Part shown: piece after piece, positions 33,439-45,860 of the stretch
How the letters are laid out: each line of letters starts with the position of its first letter
How positions within the stretch are numbered: position 1 is the first letter of the stretch
Source of the DNA: Liolophura sinensis
Taxonomy: Eukaryota > Mollusca > Polyplacophora > Chitonida > Chitonidae
NCBI RefSeq assembly: GCF_032854445.1
Contig: NC_088303.1
Span: 5,403,501 to 5,467,500, forward strand
Length of the DNA stretch: 64,000 nt
Direction of reading: 5' to 3'
The notes under the pieces: model-generated
Databases searched by the model: none
Told to the model about the DNA's origin: nothing
The model's input: the letters and a program-made list of their open reading frames with translations, nothing else
Made by a program: the position numbers and the translations under genes

Positions 33439-34021
33439 CCCTTTTATAATACCCTTACTTACAAACGTACATGTAGCCCTGTTTTTTTATCATTTAGTGT
33501 TGAAATCAGTCGACTCAAACTTGAACGGTAGATGATTTTATGGCGATGCTGTAATTAAAGTTTTGAGGGACATGGTTCTGTATTATAAAATATAGTTCTT
33601 TATTAAATTACATTTGATTTAATTTAGATTATATAGTTTAGATTATATATATATATATAAATATTGTTGCTTTCGAGTTTTAACTAAGGTTTAGTTCTTA
33701 TAAACTGTTTCTCTATTTTTATTTCATTTAGGATGTTATCATAATATTGAAAATCATTCACTTTCTCATTTATAGTCAGGTTCTTTCAACCCTATGGCTG
33801 AAATATTGCCAATGTGGCCTTCAGTTTGCTAGAACGCATTACAGTGTACACGCCATAGCCGGTATTGTTGCACCTTTGTTACTATTGGGCCCTTCAAGTT
33901 GGATTTTGGCCTTTATACATAGCTTTAAAAACAACGCAATTCAAAGGAGGGCAATATAGAATAAGGGTGCAGGAAGGTCAAAATCGAGTTTGTCATTACT
34001 GTTTACATATTCGCGTTTTTC

Positions 34022-34180
34022 TTTCTTTATTTATTTAATTGGTGTTTTACGCCGTACTCAAGAATATTTCAATTATACGACGGCGGCCAGCATTATGATG
34101 GGAGGAAACCGGACAGTGCCCAAGGGAAACCCACGACCATCCGCAGGTTGGTGGCAGACCTTCCCACTTACGGTCCGCGT
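34022..34180 (-). mobile_element. tRNA-SINE, 3' two thirds
   Basis: GGTGTTTTACGCCGTACTCA, GACGGCGGCCAGCATTATGA and ACCCACGACCATCCGCAGG, with a TTTATTTATTT end. The head is absent. Confidence 0.85.
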
Positions 34181-36254
34181 TTTCCCTTTCCGTTATCATG
34201 TCGAAAACAGCAAGTAGGAGCTGTCGCCATCTATAGGCGAGGTTGTTATTCTATTGCGTACATGTGTTAAAACAAACACTGCACAAGACTTTAATGGTAT
34301 GAGTATGTTGCCTTGACATGATATGTTATACATTCTTAAAACAATTCTCTCACGGCCTAGAGGTCTTCACCGGTAATCTCTAAAGGCCGCGATAAAATAT
34401 TAATCTGCATGTTAGTATAACTGAGAAAAGAAATTCAAACGAATGAATGCTGATGTCTGTTAAACTGACTTTAGCTTGAAGATATTTCACAACCTTATCC
34501 TTTATAATTACAATCAATTAATTTAATCTTCTTTTATATTATTTTGTTACCTGTGGTTTTGCATCAACAACAATGTTACCGGTGAAATACGACCTCTTGT
34601 CAGTTTACCTCAGTCAGGGTTTTATTCTAACTCTTCATACAGATGCTTGAATAGTAACAAATTACACGTCTCCTCTCCCCTAGCAACATAACTTGAGCAG
34701 AATTAGGTAACAAAAATATCCAGTGATATTTACTGCAAAATATAAGACACTGATTTACCTGCATTGTATAAAGGAGAGCAGCGGCGATCGTGTGATTGTT
34801 GATCTGCTACAAGAAGACATCGTTATGGAATGATTGGCATTATGTTGAAAACAGCATTACATCTCAGGTAAAAATGTAAGAAGTGATTTTGTGGAATACT
34901 CACAAAATAGAATGGTCACCGTTCATACTCCTCGTGTGACTTCTATTTGCGTAGCCCAACGTGCGTTGTAGATCACTTGTTTTCTACTTATACACAGCGC
35001 ATATCTGTACCTCACTCGTGGGAAAAAGTCGTCATTTAGATGTCAGTGATCAACGTTTTATCCCGGGCGCTCCGTTATCCTCTTTCCATAAAACTGACCT
35101 CCATCCCAGAAGAGAAAATCAATTCTGAGTAACGCGTTTTGAAGGTCATCAATTATCAGGTGTATTTGGAGACACCGCTACACTTAAATAGTGTTACCTT
35201 TCAAATCCCTGAAATATATATTTTTTTACATCAGATATGGTAGAGTGGAGAAAATCACTGCAAGTGTAACTTTCTGAAAAATTATTGAGCTCGCAGTTAT
35301 GCACCAATCATTTAAATACATATTTAACAAATGTTCAACTTTATACTTCCGCTACGCATAACATGTTAATGTTAACGATTGCTAGAGGACCACATGTGCT
35401 CTCAACCAGGATTCACGTATGATTTCGCTATAGTTGCCACACGTTACGTAATACCATAGCTTAACTTATCAAATCTAATTCATGATGACACTTGTTTAAT
35501 GCAAGACAGCATGTATCTTTACTCACACAAAAAGTATGTTGCCCAAAAAGAAAAAATAAAGAAATAAAAAAATAAAAATATAAACAAACACACAGATTCG
35601 AACGCTTCCTCGAGATGCAACCTGTTCTCCACAGTGGTTTCGTTAGTTCACTGTTCTATGAAGGCTGTCTGACATACTATGGCCGAAAAACGAATTTTAA
35701 ACATGTCAATACATGACAAAACTGATCAGATATTAAAGTTTATGTCTTACATTAGAAGACCCACGTTAACCAGAACGAAACTTTGACAGCACGTATTCTT
35801 CTGACTACCGTCGATTTTCATGCTGTAAATTAAAGATCAACGGTGCCTCGTTTGAACTAAAAATTGGCGTTTTTGATCCAGAGTGTATTTTTGGCGGGTT
35901 ATTACTAAGCAAACATGTCTTTTATAGCCATATAACTTTTATGGGTGATTCGATCAAGTTTAATACTTCTGATTTGGAAATTTAGAGACCTGTGCTGGGA
36001 TTTTGAAATTTGGGGGCGATTCTCCCCCTTACCGTACCAGGTTCTTTCTTTCATATTACTTTTACAAATACACTTCTCTTGTAAAAACTGTGGGATATCT
36101 ATAGTGTCCATAACTCATGTCTCTGGTGCTTTTTGATTAATTCCGCTCATCCTGTTTGAGGAACTGCCTATGCATCGTGTTGGATAAAATCGTCAAAAAT
36201 TGGTATATATGAACACACGCAATCAAAACGATACTGATATATTTTGTATCTTTA
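34181..36254. other. No gene; one R1 repeat and A-rich tract
   Basis: Dispersed repeat R1 copy 4 lies at about 34575-34740 (CCTCTTGTCAGTTTACCTCA, then GCAGAATTAGGTAAC). An A-rich tract is at 35545-35590. The ORFs at 35905-36136 show no domain. Confidence 0.4.
34575..34740. repeat. Dispersed repeat R1, copy 4
   Basis: Shares the TTGTCAGTTTACCTCAGT core, TTTATTCTAAC, and GCAGAATTAGGTAA with copy 1, and AGTAACAAATTACACG with copy 2. It lies 30 kb from the other three copies. Confidence 0.55.
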
Positions 36255-36625
36255 CATATGAATGCCTGGGGTTTAGCATCGTACTCAACAATTTTTCATA
36301 TGACGACGGCGGATTATTAGATGTGTGTACAAATACTGTGTCTTGCGGCAAAGGGAGTCCATGCCGCCTAAGTGCTGCTGCCACTGAAATGTTATTCCGA
36401 AGGCAATAGACATAACACCCCACCCAGTCATATTATACTGGGCGGGGTGTACACATGTATACACCGGGACAACCAGTGGTGTTTCCTCGCTCTAGCCTCT
36501 CAGTGCTGAGCGCCAAGCGAGGAAGCAACAAGTACCATTATTAAAGTCTTTGGTATTACCCGCCTCACCACGTCGAGGTCGACGCTCTAACAATTAAGCC
36601 ACCGAGATACGATACGATGACATAT
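36255..36625 (-). mobile_element. Long SINE, relative of 14255-14582, with hairpin
   Basis: GGGTTTAGCATCGTACTCAA at one end; GTGCTGAGCGCCAAGCGAGG and a tRNA-like head (TTAAAGTCTTTGG to CTAACAATTAAGCC) at the other. Within it, 36413-36450 forms a strong hairpin: ACACCCCACCCAGT and ACTGGGCGGGGTGT with one mismatch. Confidence 0.65.
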
Positions 36626-37377
36626 AAACTACCATGTTTAAAATGGGGTGTACAGATTATATTAATGCACAGACAACAGCCCGACCTGATGTGAAGTGGC
36701 TGTGTGTGGCCAGCTGTCAGTTAACCCACTCTTGTCTTTCCCTTCAAACATAGAAATGCACATGCCCATTTATGGTCATCCCGTTCCGTCGTTGATAGAC
36801 AAATCAGTTTCTTTGGATTCTGTCTCTGGTCAAAGGAAGTTCTTTTTCGATCTCGGTGTCGTTGGAAATACTTTTCAGGAATCAGAGTATCGGTAAAAAC
36901 TGTGGCAAATGAGGCTTGTTGTATGAGACTGATGGAAGTGAGTCTGTAATATTTACTTATTCACTTTCACTCATATAATGCAGGCCAGTTTTAGATGTCA
37001 GAAACGGGATACTTTGCTGATGTTCATATGTTTTAGTAATTTGTAAGTTCTATACCGAATAATGGATTTCAAATGGCTTGGCACGGTTTAGCGTGGATTT
37101 TAATCATTCTTGAATGTTGTTAGACATCTGTCCAACAATACATATGTTAGAAACACAATAACCCTAAAAGCAACTGCTCTTCAAGTGAAATAATAAAATG
37201 TATTTTTCGCTTTGTACCTGTATGTAACAAGTCCGTAATGTGTATATCTCCAGTCTAGTTGTGATCGATATTTATGTGACAATGAAGGCCGTATCCTTCC
37301 AGTGTGTCAGTCGTGTTGTTCTAGACCTACTACAGAACTGCCCCTACTAATAAGTTTCGTGAGGTAAATGTCATATA
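36626..37377. other. No gene recognised
   Basis: Only short frames, with no domain or repeat recognised. Confidence 0.35.
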
Positions 37378-37602
37378 TTTATTTATTTGTTTTATTGTTG
37401 CTTTACATCGTACTTACATCAAGAATATTTCGCTAGAACTTAATACCATGATAATCTGCAAGCTGCTGCTAGACCTTTCCACGACCGGAAAGGCATCCAG
37501 CAGGAGCTTGACTTGAACTCACACCGACCGCATTAATGAAAGTCTCCCGGGCCATTGTGCCGCACTGGCACGCTAACCTCATCGGCCACGCAGACCCCCT
37601 AA
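37378..37602 (-). mobile_element. tRNA-derived SINE, diverged full-length copy
   Basis: Minus-strand head near 37602 (GGGGGTCTGCGTGGCCGATG, GTTAGCGTGCCAGTGCGGC), B box GTGAGTTCAAGTC, and tail TTTATTTATTTG at 37378. The middle is strongly diverged. Confidence 0.8.
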
Positions 37603-38877
37603 ATCTCACATACAGGTTTACAACAAAATGATTTATTCCAGTACGACATGGTGTGCTTTTGATTGTAAACAGTTAGGGTAGGTAAGCTATACAACATAAA
37701 ACCCCCAGCTATGTCCTGTAGCCTTTGAACTCCAAAAAACTACCGTCTCTCATCTCCAGCTCTCAGTTTTTACAGATTGTGACGATAACACATAACATGC
37801 ATATTTTCTCTGCAGCTGCTAAGAATATCGAAAGTCACATCCATAGAGTTATATGTTTGAGCCTGACAATAAAGTGGAAACAAACACATTTGATGTTATT
37901 GTACAGATCTTTAAATGTGACAAATCAGTTCAATTATATTCCTTTTTTTGGTGCCGTATTTGTGCTGAAAATTTTAGAGACGTCATCTGAAACGACGAAA
38001 GAAATATTAATTAATAATAATCCACCGGATGTTTTGCGGACTGGAATAGCGCTGTTCTACCATCCTTCCCTTCAGTTCATGTTCATCATTACTGAACACA
38101 CATTTGTTGTGGTTTTGTTGTTTTAACAATGAAAGTTATTGGAAAAGTTTCCTTGCCAATTGCTGTACCGCGTCAGTTAACTCAGTTTCTTAATCCGTGA
38201 CATATGACGGAAGCATAACAGGGAAAGAAAATCAAATGAGGGGCACATCAAAGACTCACCTGTTTTAATGAGGCCTTGGAGTGCGGGGAGATTGTGACCT
38301 GATCGTTAAATGCATATCTCCTAAGGAGACAAACAAAGGTAATAAACCCAATGCCACCTTCTAAAAATCATTCGATGTGCAGGACAAAACGTAAGTAATA
38401 AACAGCAGTCCTTGCTAGTCCAAGAAAACAAAATTAGTTCAGAGAGCGCTTCCAGCCCAACCAAGCCACTTTCGAGCTGTTTTAAACACACGATTCTCTG
38501 CTATTTCGCTGATGTGCTTATTATCAACTTCTCTGCTTTACGAGCTTAACTATGCAGAAACATTAAAGTCTATAGCAGAAAATGTTCATGTAACATAAAA
38601 TATATTAAAATATTCAAGATAAAAACGTTAAACACTTAACACATCTAACCACGAAATAGGTGTTTGTTCGACGCGTTGTAGATAGCCTAGACACCTGCTA
38701 GCTAGGCATTTTGTATGTTAAATGTGATGACAACACAGCATTTTGAATGATTCTAGGCCACCGACGTCTAATAAATTCCAACTAACATCACTGCAGTTTT
38801 TTTTACCTAACTCTGGTGCTTGGCGCGTGTATTTTAAGGATGTTTTAAATTTTTACATTTACATACGACATCCCAAG
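37603..38877. other. No gene supported
   Basis: Contains a 133-codon plus-strand frame (37725-38126), AT-rich, without a recognised domain, signal peptide or splice context. I regard it as probably chance. Confidence 0.3.
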
Positions 38878-39604
38878 AATGGTAACCCATGTATGTACTG
38901 GAACTGAAGAAGGCTTTGTTGCCTTTTGTATTAGTCTGGCGTTGACCGGCTTCAGTAAGCATCAAAAACAATTAATTTATTATATGACTTATTTGATCGA
39001 CGTTTTACGCCGTAATATTTCATTTATACGGCGGCGGCCAGCTTTATGGTGAGAGGAAACCGGGCAGAGCCCGGGGGAAACTATCGATTAAATCTGTGTG
39101 CGCAACATGTAGTACTATAGGGAGTAAGGAAATCTTAAGAGGAGATAAGCAGATACGGTGTGTGTATTTGAACGTCTAGTTCTTCAGTGAGACGTTTTGG
39201 GTCCTTAAGAGACCATATACAATTGATGTCTGATTTTTTTTGCAATTGCAAAATGATTGTACTTCTCGCTGTGCCTTTGTTAAGAGAGTAGTTACAAGTT
39301 TGGTGGTACGGCTTCTTTCCCTGCAATAGAGTGAGCCTTATATGCGGTTTTATTCATCATTGGAATTCAGTAAATTTCTGGTATATCGGCTCAAGGGGAA
39401 GGTACAGGTACACGTTTTTCTTTGGGAGAAAAAGATGTTCTTTTTTTAAATAGTTAATAGTATAGGTCGTGACTGAATGCGTCCAAATGGCGACAGCTGT
39501 TGTGGTCGTTTTTAACTTCCCTGCGGGGACTTAATTAAGCAATAATTCTGCTAAACAAATATAAATATCACGATGAACTTTGTCCGCTGCAAAAATAACA
39601 TATT
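38878..39604 (-). mobile_element. Penelope-like retroelement copy D, RT fragment split by a SINE
   Basis: The minus strand from 39600 reads ADKVHRDIYICLAELL, YLPLEPIYQKFTEFQ, then YHQTCNYSLNKGTARSTIIL and LKDPKRLTEELDVQIHTPY. At 38880-38960 comes AACGCCAGACTAATAC-type text matching the INVRTNKAFFSS part of copies A and B. A SINE (38985-39088) separates the two blocks. Many frameshifts. Confidence 0.7.
38985..39088 (-). mobile_element. SINE fragment nested in PLE copy D
   Basis: CGACGTTTTACGCCGTAATA, GGCGGCGGCCAGCTTTATGG and CGGGCAGAGCCCGGGGGAAA: the 3' part only. It lies between adjacent RT segments of copy D, so it inserted after it. Confidence 0.8.
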
Positions 39605-39782
39605 TTCACTGTAGGGTTGTTCAGAAGCTTAGGGTCCTGCCTGTCGGGAGTAAAAGAAACGCCTGTGCCTAGGTACCTGACTTGAACCCGCTGTCGGACC
39701 AGTGAAAATTGGATTCGAACACTCGATCTCATTCTTAAAGGGCCTAAGAGTTACATCGATATAACCGTCTGAGCCAGGTTTA
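39605..39782 (-). mobile_element. tRNA-derived SINE of a third family
   Basis: Minus-strand head GGCTCAGACGGTTATATCGA, B box GTGTTCGAATCC, then GCGGGTTCAAGTCAGG and CTCCCGACAGGCAGGACCCT, ending GAACAACCCTACAG. The head has the length and box spacing of a tRNA-derived promoter but no proper acceptor stem, so it is not a tRNA gene. Confidence 0.65.
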
Positions 39783-40151
39783 AAACCAGTTGGACTTCAT
39801 CCCCGGTCGTATGTGGGAAGATCTTTCAACAACCTGCGGATGGTCGTGAGTTTAGTTTCTTCACACCATAATGCTGGTCGCTGTAGCATAAAAGAAATAT
39901 TTCTAAGTGCGGCGTAAACCTCCAGTCAAAAAAATAAATAATTAAATAAATAAATAAATAATACCAGTTGTCAGCAATGTGGTCGCTGTGAGAGGAAGTC
40001 AGCATTAGCTGGACTTGGAACGTGGAAATGTCTGTCAGCAGCCTGCGGATGATCGTAGGTTTCCCGAGGGCTGTGCCCAATTTCTTCCCGGGTATTCTTG
40101 AACACGGCGTAAAAACAATCATATAAATAAATAAATAAATAAATAAATACA
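39783..40151 (+). mobile_element. Two headless SINE copies in tandem
   Basis: Copy 1 (39783-39961) and copy 2 (39962-40151) both run from the middle of the family (CTGCGGATGGTCGT, CCTGCGGATGATCGT) to an (AAAT)n tail. Each tail is followed at once by the next unit. Confidence 0.75.
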
Positions 40152-41149
40152 CCAAAGCTCTTTCCTGTATGACAAGTGAACGCACTAGATCAAGAAACAC
40201 CACTTGCTAAATCCCGTTTTCTGACTGTACTAAGTGTAGCACTGTACCTATACGAGTATCACTCATTCAGTCAGTATATGGTTCTCCCAACCATGAATTT
40301 CGTTGACATCACTAAACTGAAGGAGTTTAATTGGGCTTTGGAAGCTAAAATACTATGAAGTGGAATTTTGTCGACGTTTACATCATCAGTTTGTCTGGAA
40401 TGTTCTGTTACCGTGTTTTCAATCTACGCTCGCTCAAACGACGAAAAACCTTACAGTCTGTCTAGAGCATTCGCTGTCATGACTGACGGGCGAGGCGCTA
40501 CACTACGCTTAGGTGGAGAATTCAATTAACATTACAGTAAACAATTATTAAAATTTACCATTAAAATGAATAAATATGCACATAAGTAATGGTATACACA
40601 CTGAAAAGCTGTTTCGACGTTTTGGAAGTTGGATGCGTGGCTTTGCGCGAGAGACGAGTTAGGGATCTCTTAACACCTTTTAGAAACTCTCTCTAGGTTC
40701 TCATAGTTGGCAGAATCATCTGAACGCATTTATACTGAATCTATAAAACAAGGTACATCATTTCACTGTTTTACACATAAGACCTAACCTTACATAACCG
40801 GACATAACACACGGAAATATAATCCAATCTCAACCAATCGACGTTCGTTCGAAAGCCGACAAATCATGCTTTACATTGATGTATGAATCGACAAACAAAC
40901 ATGCTTTCTCTTGGCTACCACGAAGCCGTAAACGCGTAAGTTTGTAGGTTTTGACAAATCCGTCAAGCGATAGTTCTGGCCTGATTTCTTTTTTATTCCA
41001 TAAATGTACAACTGTCAGTTCAACTTGCATCCATCACAGTAATCCATTAGGGCAATGAAACGCTTCGCTCTGAGTGGTCGCCGATTACCTTGCGATTATC
41101 TCAGATCGAGATATTCGCCTTTCCACAAGGTTTACACCACTGAAGAAAT
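40152..41149. other. No gene recognised
   Basis: Only short frames; nothing recognised. Confidence 0.35.
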
Positions 41150-41250
41150 GTGTTTCACTGTTTTTCGAAGTTCATAGCTGAATTTATCACTTTTGGTCCA
41201 AAATGAAAATGTTTCGAATGGCACTAACAGGCCACCGTACAAATACAACA
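41150..41250. repeat. End copy of the 9.2-kb foldback family
   Basis: GTTTTTCGAAGTTCATAGCT, GAATTTATCACTTTTGGTCC and CTAACAGGCCACCGTA match 9531-9715. No left TIR or minisatellite core is attached here, so this is a solo end. Confidence 0.6.
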
Positions 41251-42659
41251 ATTTATCAGTTTATCTTCTATCTCCATTGCCACGATTTTGTCCATCGCCA
41301 TGTGGTAGACGCTCGCTGAGTCTTTGGCACAATGGGTTGTCTAACGCGTGCATTGAGATGGGTAAGTTTCTATGTAAATGTGAAAAATTTTCAGTTTAAA
41401 AAATATGTTTTGCATAAATTCACTGTCTGTACCCAGTGGCGAATGGCCCATTCTACGCTGCAGTAACAGGCCCTAGGAGTCATCTTCCCTTAATATGAGT
41501 CCAACGGCTACGCGAAAAAGAACGATTTCGGCAACAAATGCTTTGTCGTTGTCGTAATGGTTTGTTCTAAATACACCCATTTACTAGACTATCCCAGTCC
41601 ACTAACAACTAAACATCGGCATGAGTCATTAATACTCTCATGTTACGTACGGTTTAAAGTGTGGCTGGAACCTAAAGGTGAATCGGAAATGGGGACATTT
41701 GGCGGTCTACTGAACACGGCATGTAGTAATATTTGCCACTTATGTGCACCGTACCACTCCCATGTTATTCATTTTGTTTTGCAGTATTCTTGTGTTAGAG
41801 CCCGGAATCAGGTCTGAAGGTGTATTTAAACTGGTGAAGTGATTGCACCTCACCAAATATCAAGTTAACAAATTGTTTTTCTCATGTATCAGGCGGTACA
41901 TATTGCAGATATTCATATATAAATTCTTGAGCAAAAAAGTTTATCGGGAAATTCCGACACGCCCATTGACTTTCCATGGCCTGTACGTCAAAAATTGTAC
42001 AACATGAATTATAATAATGTATGTGAGCGCTTGTAATGAGAAAAACCACTGGTTGATATAAATGTAGTTTAGTGTCTCAGAAATCATTCTTGCTGAGGCC
42101 CTGACAGAAGAACTAACCGAAACTCAACTTCTCAAGAGGACAGCAATCCCAAGTAAGTACATCTACAAGGACATTTTTTGTTAGTTTTCATACTGAGTTC
42201 AAGTGTTATAGGTAAGAAAACAAGAAAGAGATCGTGCTCATTTTATTCTGCCGGAGAGTGATACATGTATCTAGGCTGCTTTCTGTAGAAACTTAGATCA
42301 GCGTGGGAAATAAAACATATGCAGTGTATTAACAGCACGATAGCCTATATTGTAAGAGTAACGAATTTGCCATTTTACAGCAGGATGACGCCTGCAGTTG
42401 ACGTCCAAACTGTCTTACATGGCCTTTTTACATGGTTATTTTTCTCTGCAGGATGTAGCAGGGCTTCCGTAAGTATAATGTATAGGTCAATTGCACAATG
42501 TGCCGCATAGCTTAAACAGTAGTTTTATTTAAATTTGATATTGTTCAAATTGATTTCCTTATATTTTAGATTCCCATTGTTAAGAATGTTAAAAAATAGT
42601 ATATAGGTGTATAACACCTAGGTATAAACAAACTTTACAGAATGAATGCTCAGTGTTTT
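41251..42659. other. No gene recognised
   Basis: Short frames only. The ORFs at 41557-41817 and 42319-42510 lack domain features. Confidence 0.35.
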
Positions 42660-42890
42660 ACGTCGTACTTAACCGTCAACAAAAATGGACGTTCCAGGTC
42701 AATAAGTTCGAGCAAAAAATAACGTTCAACACATATCAAATCTTAAACAAATTGAGACGGGCTCATACAAAAAGAAGCAAAAAAAACAATTAGTAGTTTT
42801 TTATGATGTTCGAAAGACGCAAGGAATGTCCTTAACGATAATGGACGTTCCAAGTCAATATTCGCACAAACTTTTTCTAAAACACAGGTT
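42660..42890. repeat. Two truncated PLE-tail-like units
   Basis: AAAATGGACGTTCCAGGTCAA at about 42683 and AATGGACGTTCCAAGTCAAT at about 42840 both match the core at 43350 (AAGGACGTTCCGGGTCAGTA). The repeats near 42800 and 43020 also share GACGCAAGGAATG. Confidence 0.5.
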
Positions 42891-43329
42891 ATAAATGATA
42901 CACTTTCACCATTTACAAATGTCACCTAAGAATTAAAAATATATATAAAAATATAAAAAAATTTTGAAAGATGTGCGTAAACAGGAAGACTTGAGCAGCT
43001 TTCATTTTTGACGGAAAGACGCAAGGAATGGTTTAGATTTATTTAGAATCCAAAGCGTGTAACATTATAGTGTATAATGTTTAATCGATTGCAACTGTTC
43101 ATATATCCAACATGACGATTTATTCAACACGATGTATACACGGCCTCTAGCCCTTGGTTACGCTGAATTCGAAAGAAGTATGAAATAGTGCCGGAGATCT
43201 TGGACAATCCGACAATGTGAAAGTCTCACTCTAGAACCCTAATATACTTAGCGTAAGTATATTTTTATGCTTAAATTGTCTACCGTAAAACTAATTTTGG
43301 TATGAATCTATGGGTCGAAACAGACCATT

Positions 43330-44835
43330 CGTATACGAGCCGTCAACCAATAAGGACGTTCCGGGTCAGTAATCGCAACGCCAATTCCCAACACGACGTT
43401 TAACGCAAACTATCAAAGAACTAAGACAGTATATAGAGTACGAAAATACGACAGAATCATGCAAGCAGAAGCAGTCAACAGTTTTCAGTGATGTTGGAAT
43501 GACGCCAGATATGTTCTAGGTGACAGTGAAATCGGTATTCAAATCGTGTACCATGCTAGGCGATAATAAAATATGTAGCTCTAGGTATATCCAAAGTTCT
43601 GATCTAATTCAACTCGATGAATATACATCTCCTAGCCCCGGGTTAAGCGGAATTAGACGCAATCATAAAGCAGAGTGCCCGAGATTCCGGATGTTCTGTC
43701 CATATTGAGTTACGAGAGGATTATACTCATTCTTAAACTTAAGAATTTGGCAGCGATCACACTGTTGTTGCTGATTTGGTTTTACTCTCTATGCTATGAG
43801 TCTATAACACAGATGCAATTAGCGATGAAACTCTATCAATTAAATCTGTGTGAGGAATTGTAGTATAGAGAGTAGAGAAATCTCAAGTAGAGATGTCCTT
43901 ATACTGTACGTGTATTTGAGCGTCTAGCTCTTCAGTTAGACGTTTTGAGTTTTTAAGGATTCACATACAATTAACGCCAGAGCTTTTGTTCAGTTGCACA
44001 CCAGTACTTTTCCAAAATGACTGTACTTATTGTAGTGTCTTCATAAAGAGAGCGGATACAAAGTTTGGTGGTACAGCTTCTCGACACCGCGATAAAGCGG
44101 GCTTTATATGGAAATTTATACATGTTTGGAATCCATTAAAGTTGTGGTCATTCTTAAATACGTTGATGTTGCGGCAGTTGTTGTAGTGATATTAAGCTCT
44201 TCCAGAAGAACCTGGTAGTAATGATTCTTGCAGACAAATATTATAGTATTAGGAGCTTTGTCCGCAGGGACGATAATGTATTTTTTCTGAAGGTTATCAA
44301 GTGCCTTTCGCACGGTAGAATCCTTCAGAACTTGTTTTGCTGTTGCATGAGCATTAGTATCAATATGGCGGATTGCATACACAACCTTTTTCGGTACAAG
44401 CTGAAGCCAAGTGTCAAGGACTGAAGGTTCTACCTTCTCAGGTTTACACCATATTTGTGCAAAACTTTTAAGCTCCGAAAGGATAATTTTCTTATCAGCT
44501 CTCACATTTCTCTTTCTCGGCTCACTGTACTTGGAAGTCCTCTCGAGCAAACTTCGTAGATCATCACTGTTTACAATATTAAGGTTACCAGTCATGACGT
44601 GTTGACATGGATGGTAAGTAACATCACGATTTACGTCACAACTGTCTCTTCCAGACGTGTAATTGGATATCTCAAAATCTTTAACTGCTTTCGCGTAATT
44701 ACATATCTTGGACGCGATTGGTTTAGAATATTGATAGGAAATGCATTGGTGCTCTCGTATGTTAAAGTAATTCTTTTGGTAACAGTGGCTTCTTATTTGC
44801 ATACTTCAACATATGAAAACTGCAGGATCATTTTG
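43330..44835 (-). mobile_element. Penelope-like retroelement copy C, with 3' tail
   Basis: The minus strand has a 228-codon open frame (44802-44116) covering the linker and start of RT: QCISYQYSKPIASKICNYAK, HVMTGNLNIVNSDDLRSLLE, ADKAPNTIIFVCKNHYYQVL. The linker CxC motif reads CDV, so one Cys is lost. The RT palm is mostly deleted: 44116-43850 carries only short scrambled parts (TEELDAQIHVQYKDI-like text). The tail (43330-43700) matches the copy A tail. The endonuclease is absent. Confidence 0.8.
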
Positions 44836-45860
44836 ACAATGGCCTAATCCGAGTGAGAGGCCCTGAAAATCTTGGTTAATGTACGGCTTGTGTTCTTTTA
44901 TCTTGTATTATAAACGGCTCAGAAATAAAATGTTTGTAATGTTCGCTTAATATACACAGCGAAAAGCTCAGGCGTGTCAATGTGCCCCCATCCCGATTTT
45001 TGAAAAGAGAAGAGCAGCCAAAAAGAGAACTGAATTTCCAGCCTGGCTGTGCTACTGCTACATGGGTGTAATACGACATGCTGCTGGAAAAGATGTCAGT
45101 AAGAAGTAAACAAAAAGTGACCAGAGAAGTAGTCTGAATAGGCTTATAATCAAAAGCGACTGTAAAATCAATAACGGTAATGAGGGACTCTGTTCTAGCT
45201 AGAATCAAAAACATTTCGACTTCGATCTGTTACACAGATCAAATTCCGATATACTTATAAGTACATCTTTTGCTACGATTCTAAACGAACCGCGACACAA
45301 ACAATAATGAACACTTATTAAATATTTACGGTTTATCTGGTTGTCCACCAGATGCCGCCAGAAACCAACTGCTGGCCTACAATATTGCCCGAGGCATGAA
45401 ATTTTGTGTGAACATCCCCGTCCCACTGAGGAATGTGTAAAACTCCCTCCCGTCGGTCACAAAACGGCCTGTAAACAATAGAAACTGATACATTGTAGCA
45501 TTGTAGAGGTTGCGATACAATCCATTTTTGATGTAACAATGGCTAAAGGTCCATGTTTCTCACTAGCGCCACCTAAGAGGTAAAAAATATATGCAGCCTC
45601 CCCATTGCTGACTTAAAGCCTTGCACTCACACTCGGCGGGTGAAGGATGTTGGCCGACAGTTAAGTCTGACGGGTTCAGCTAAAGTTGAATATTATTTAT
45701 CTATTTAACTTCATTTCACCGGTGGGCCGCCGACGATATACATCATAACTGGTGGACAGATTCTCGTACAGCCGACTTTAGGAGAACCAGGATTTAGGAC
45801 TGGTTTTACCACAGCAAACTGCGTTTTACCGGCCACACGTAAGCCGGCTGTTCCCATCCT
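44836..45860. other. No gene supported
   Basis: ORFs on both strands are short. The minus-strand frame 45974-45711 is slightly GC-richer but has no recognised domain. Confidence 0.35.

Noticed and set aside
37725-38126. 133-codon plus-strand frame
   Set aside because: AT-rich, no domain, signal or splice context; the length is possible by chance in DNA of this composition.
39706-39782. Possible tRNA gene (A and B box present)
   Set aside because: No pairing acceptor stem or clear anticodon arm; the sequence continues into a SINE body.
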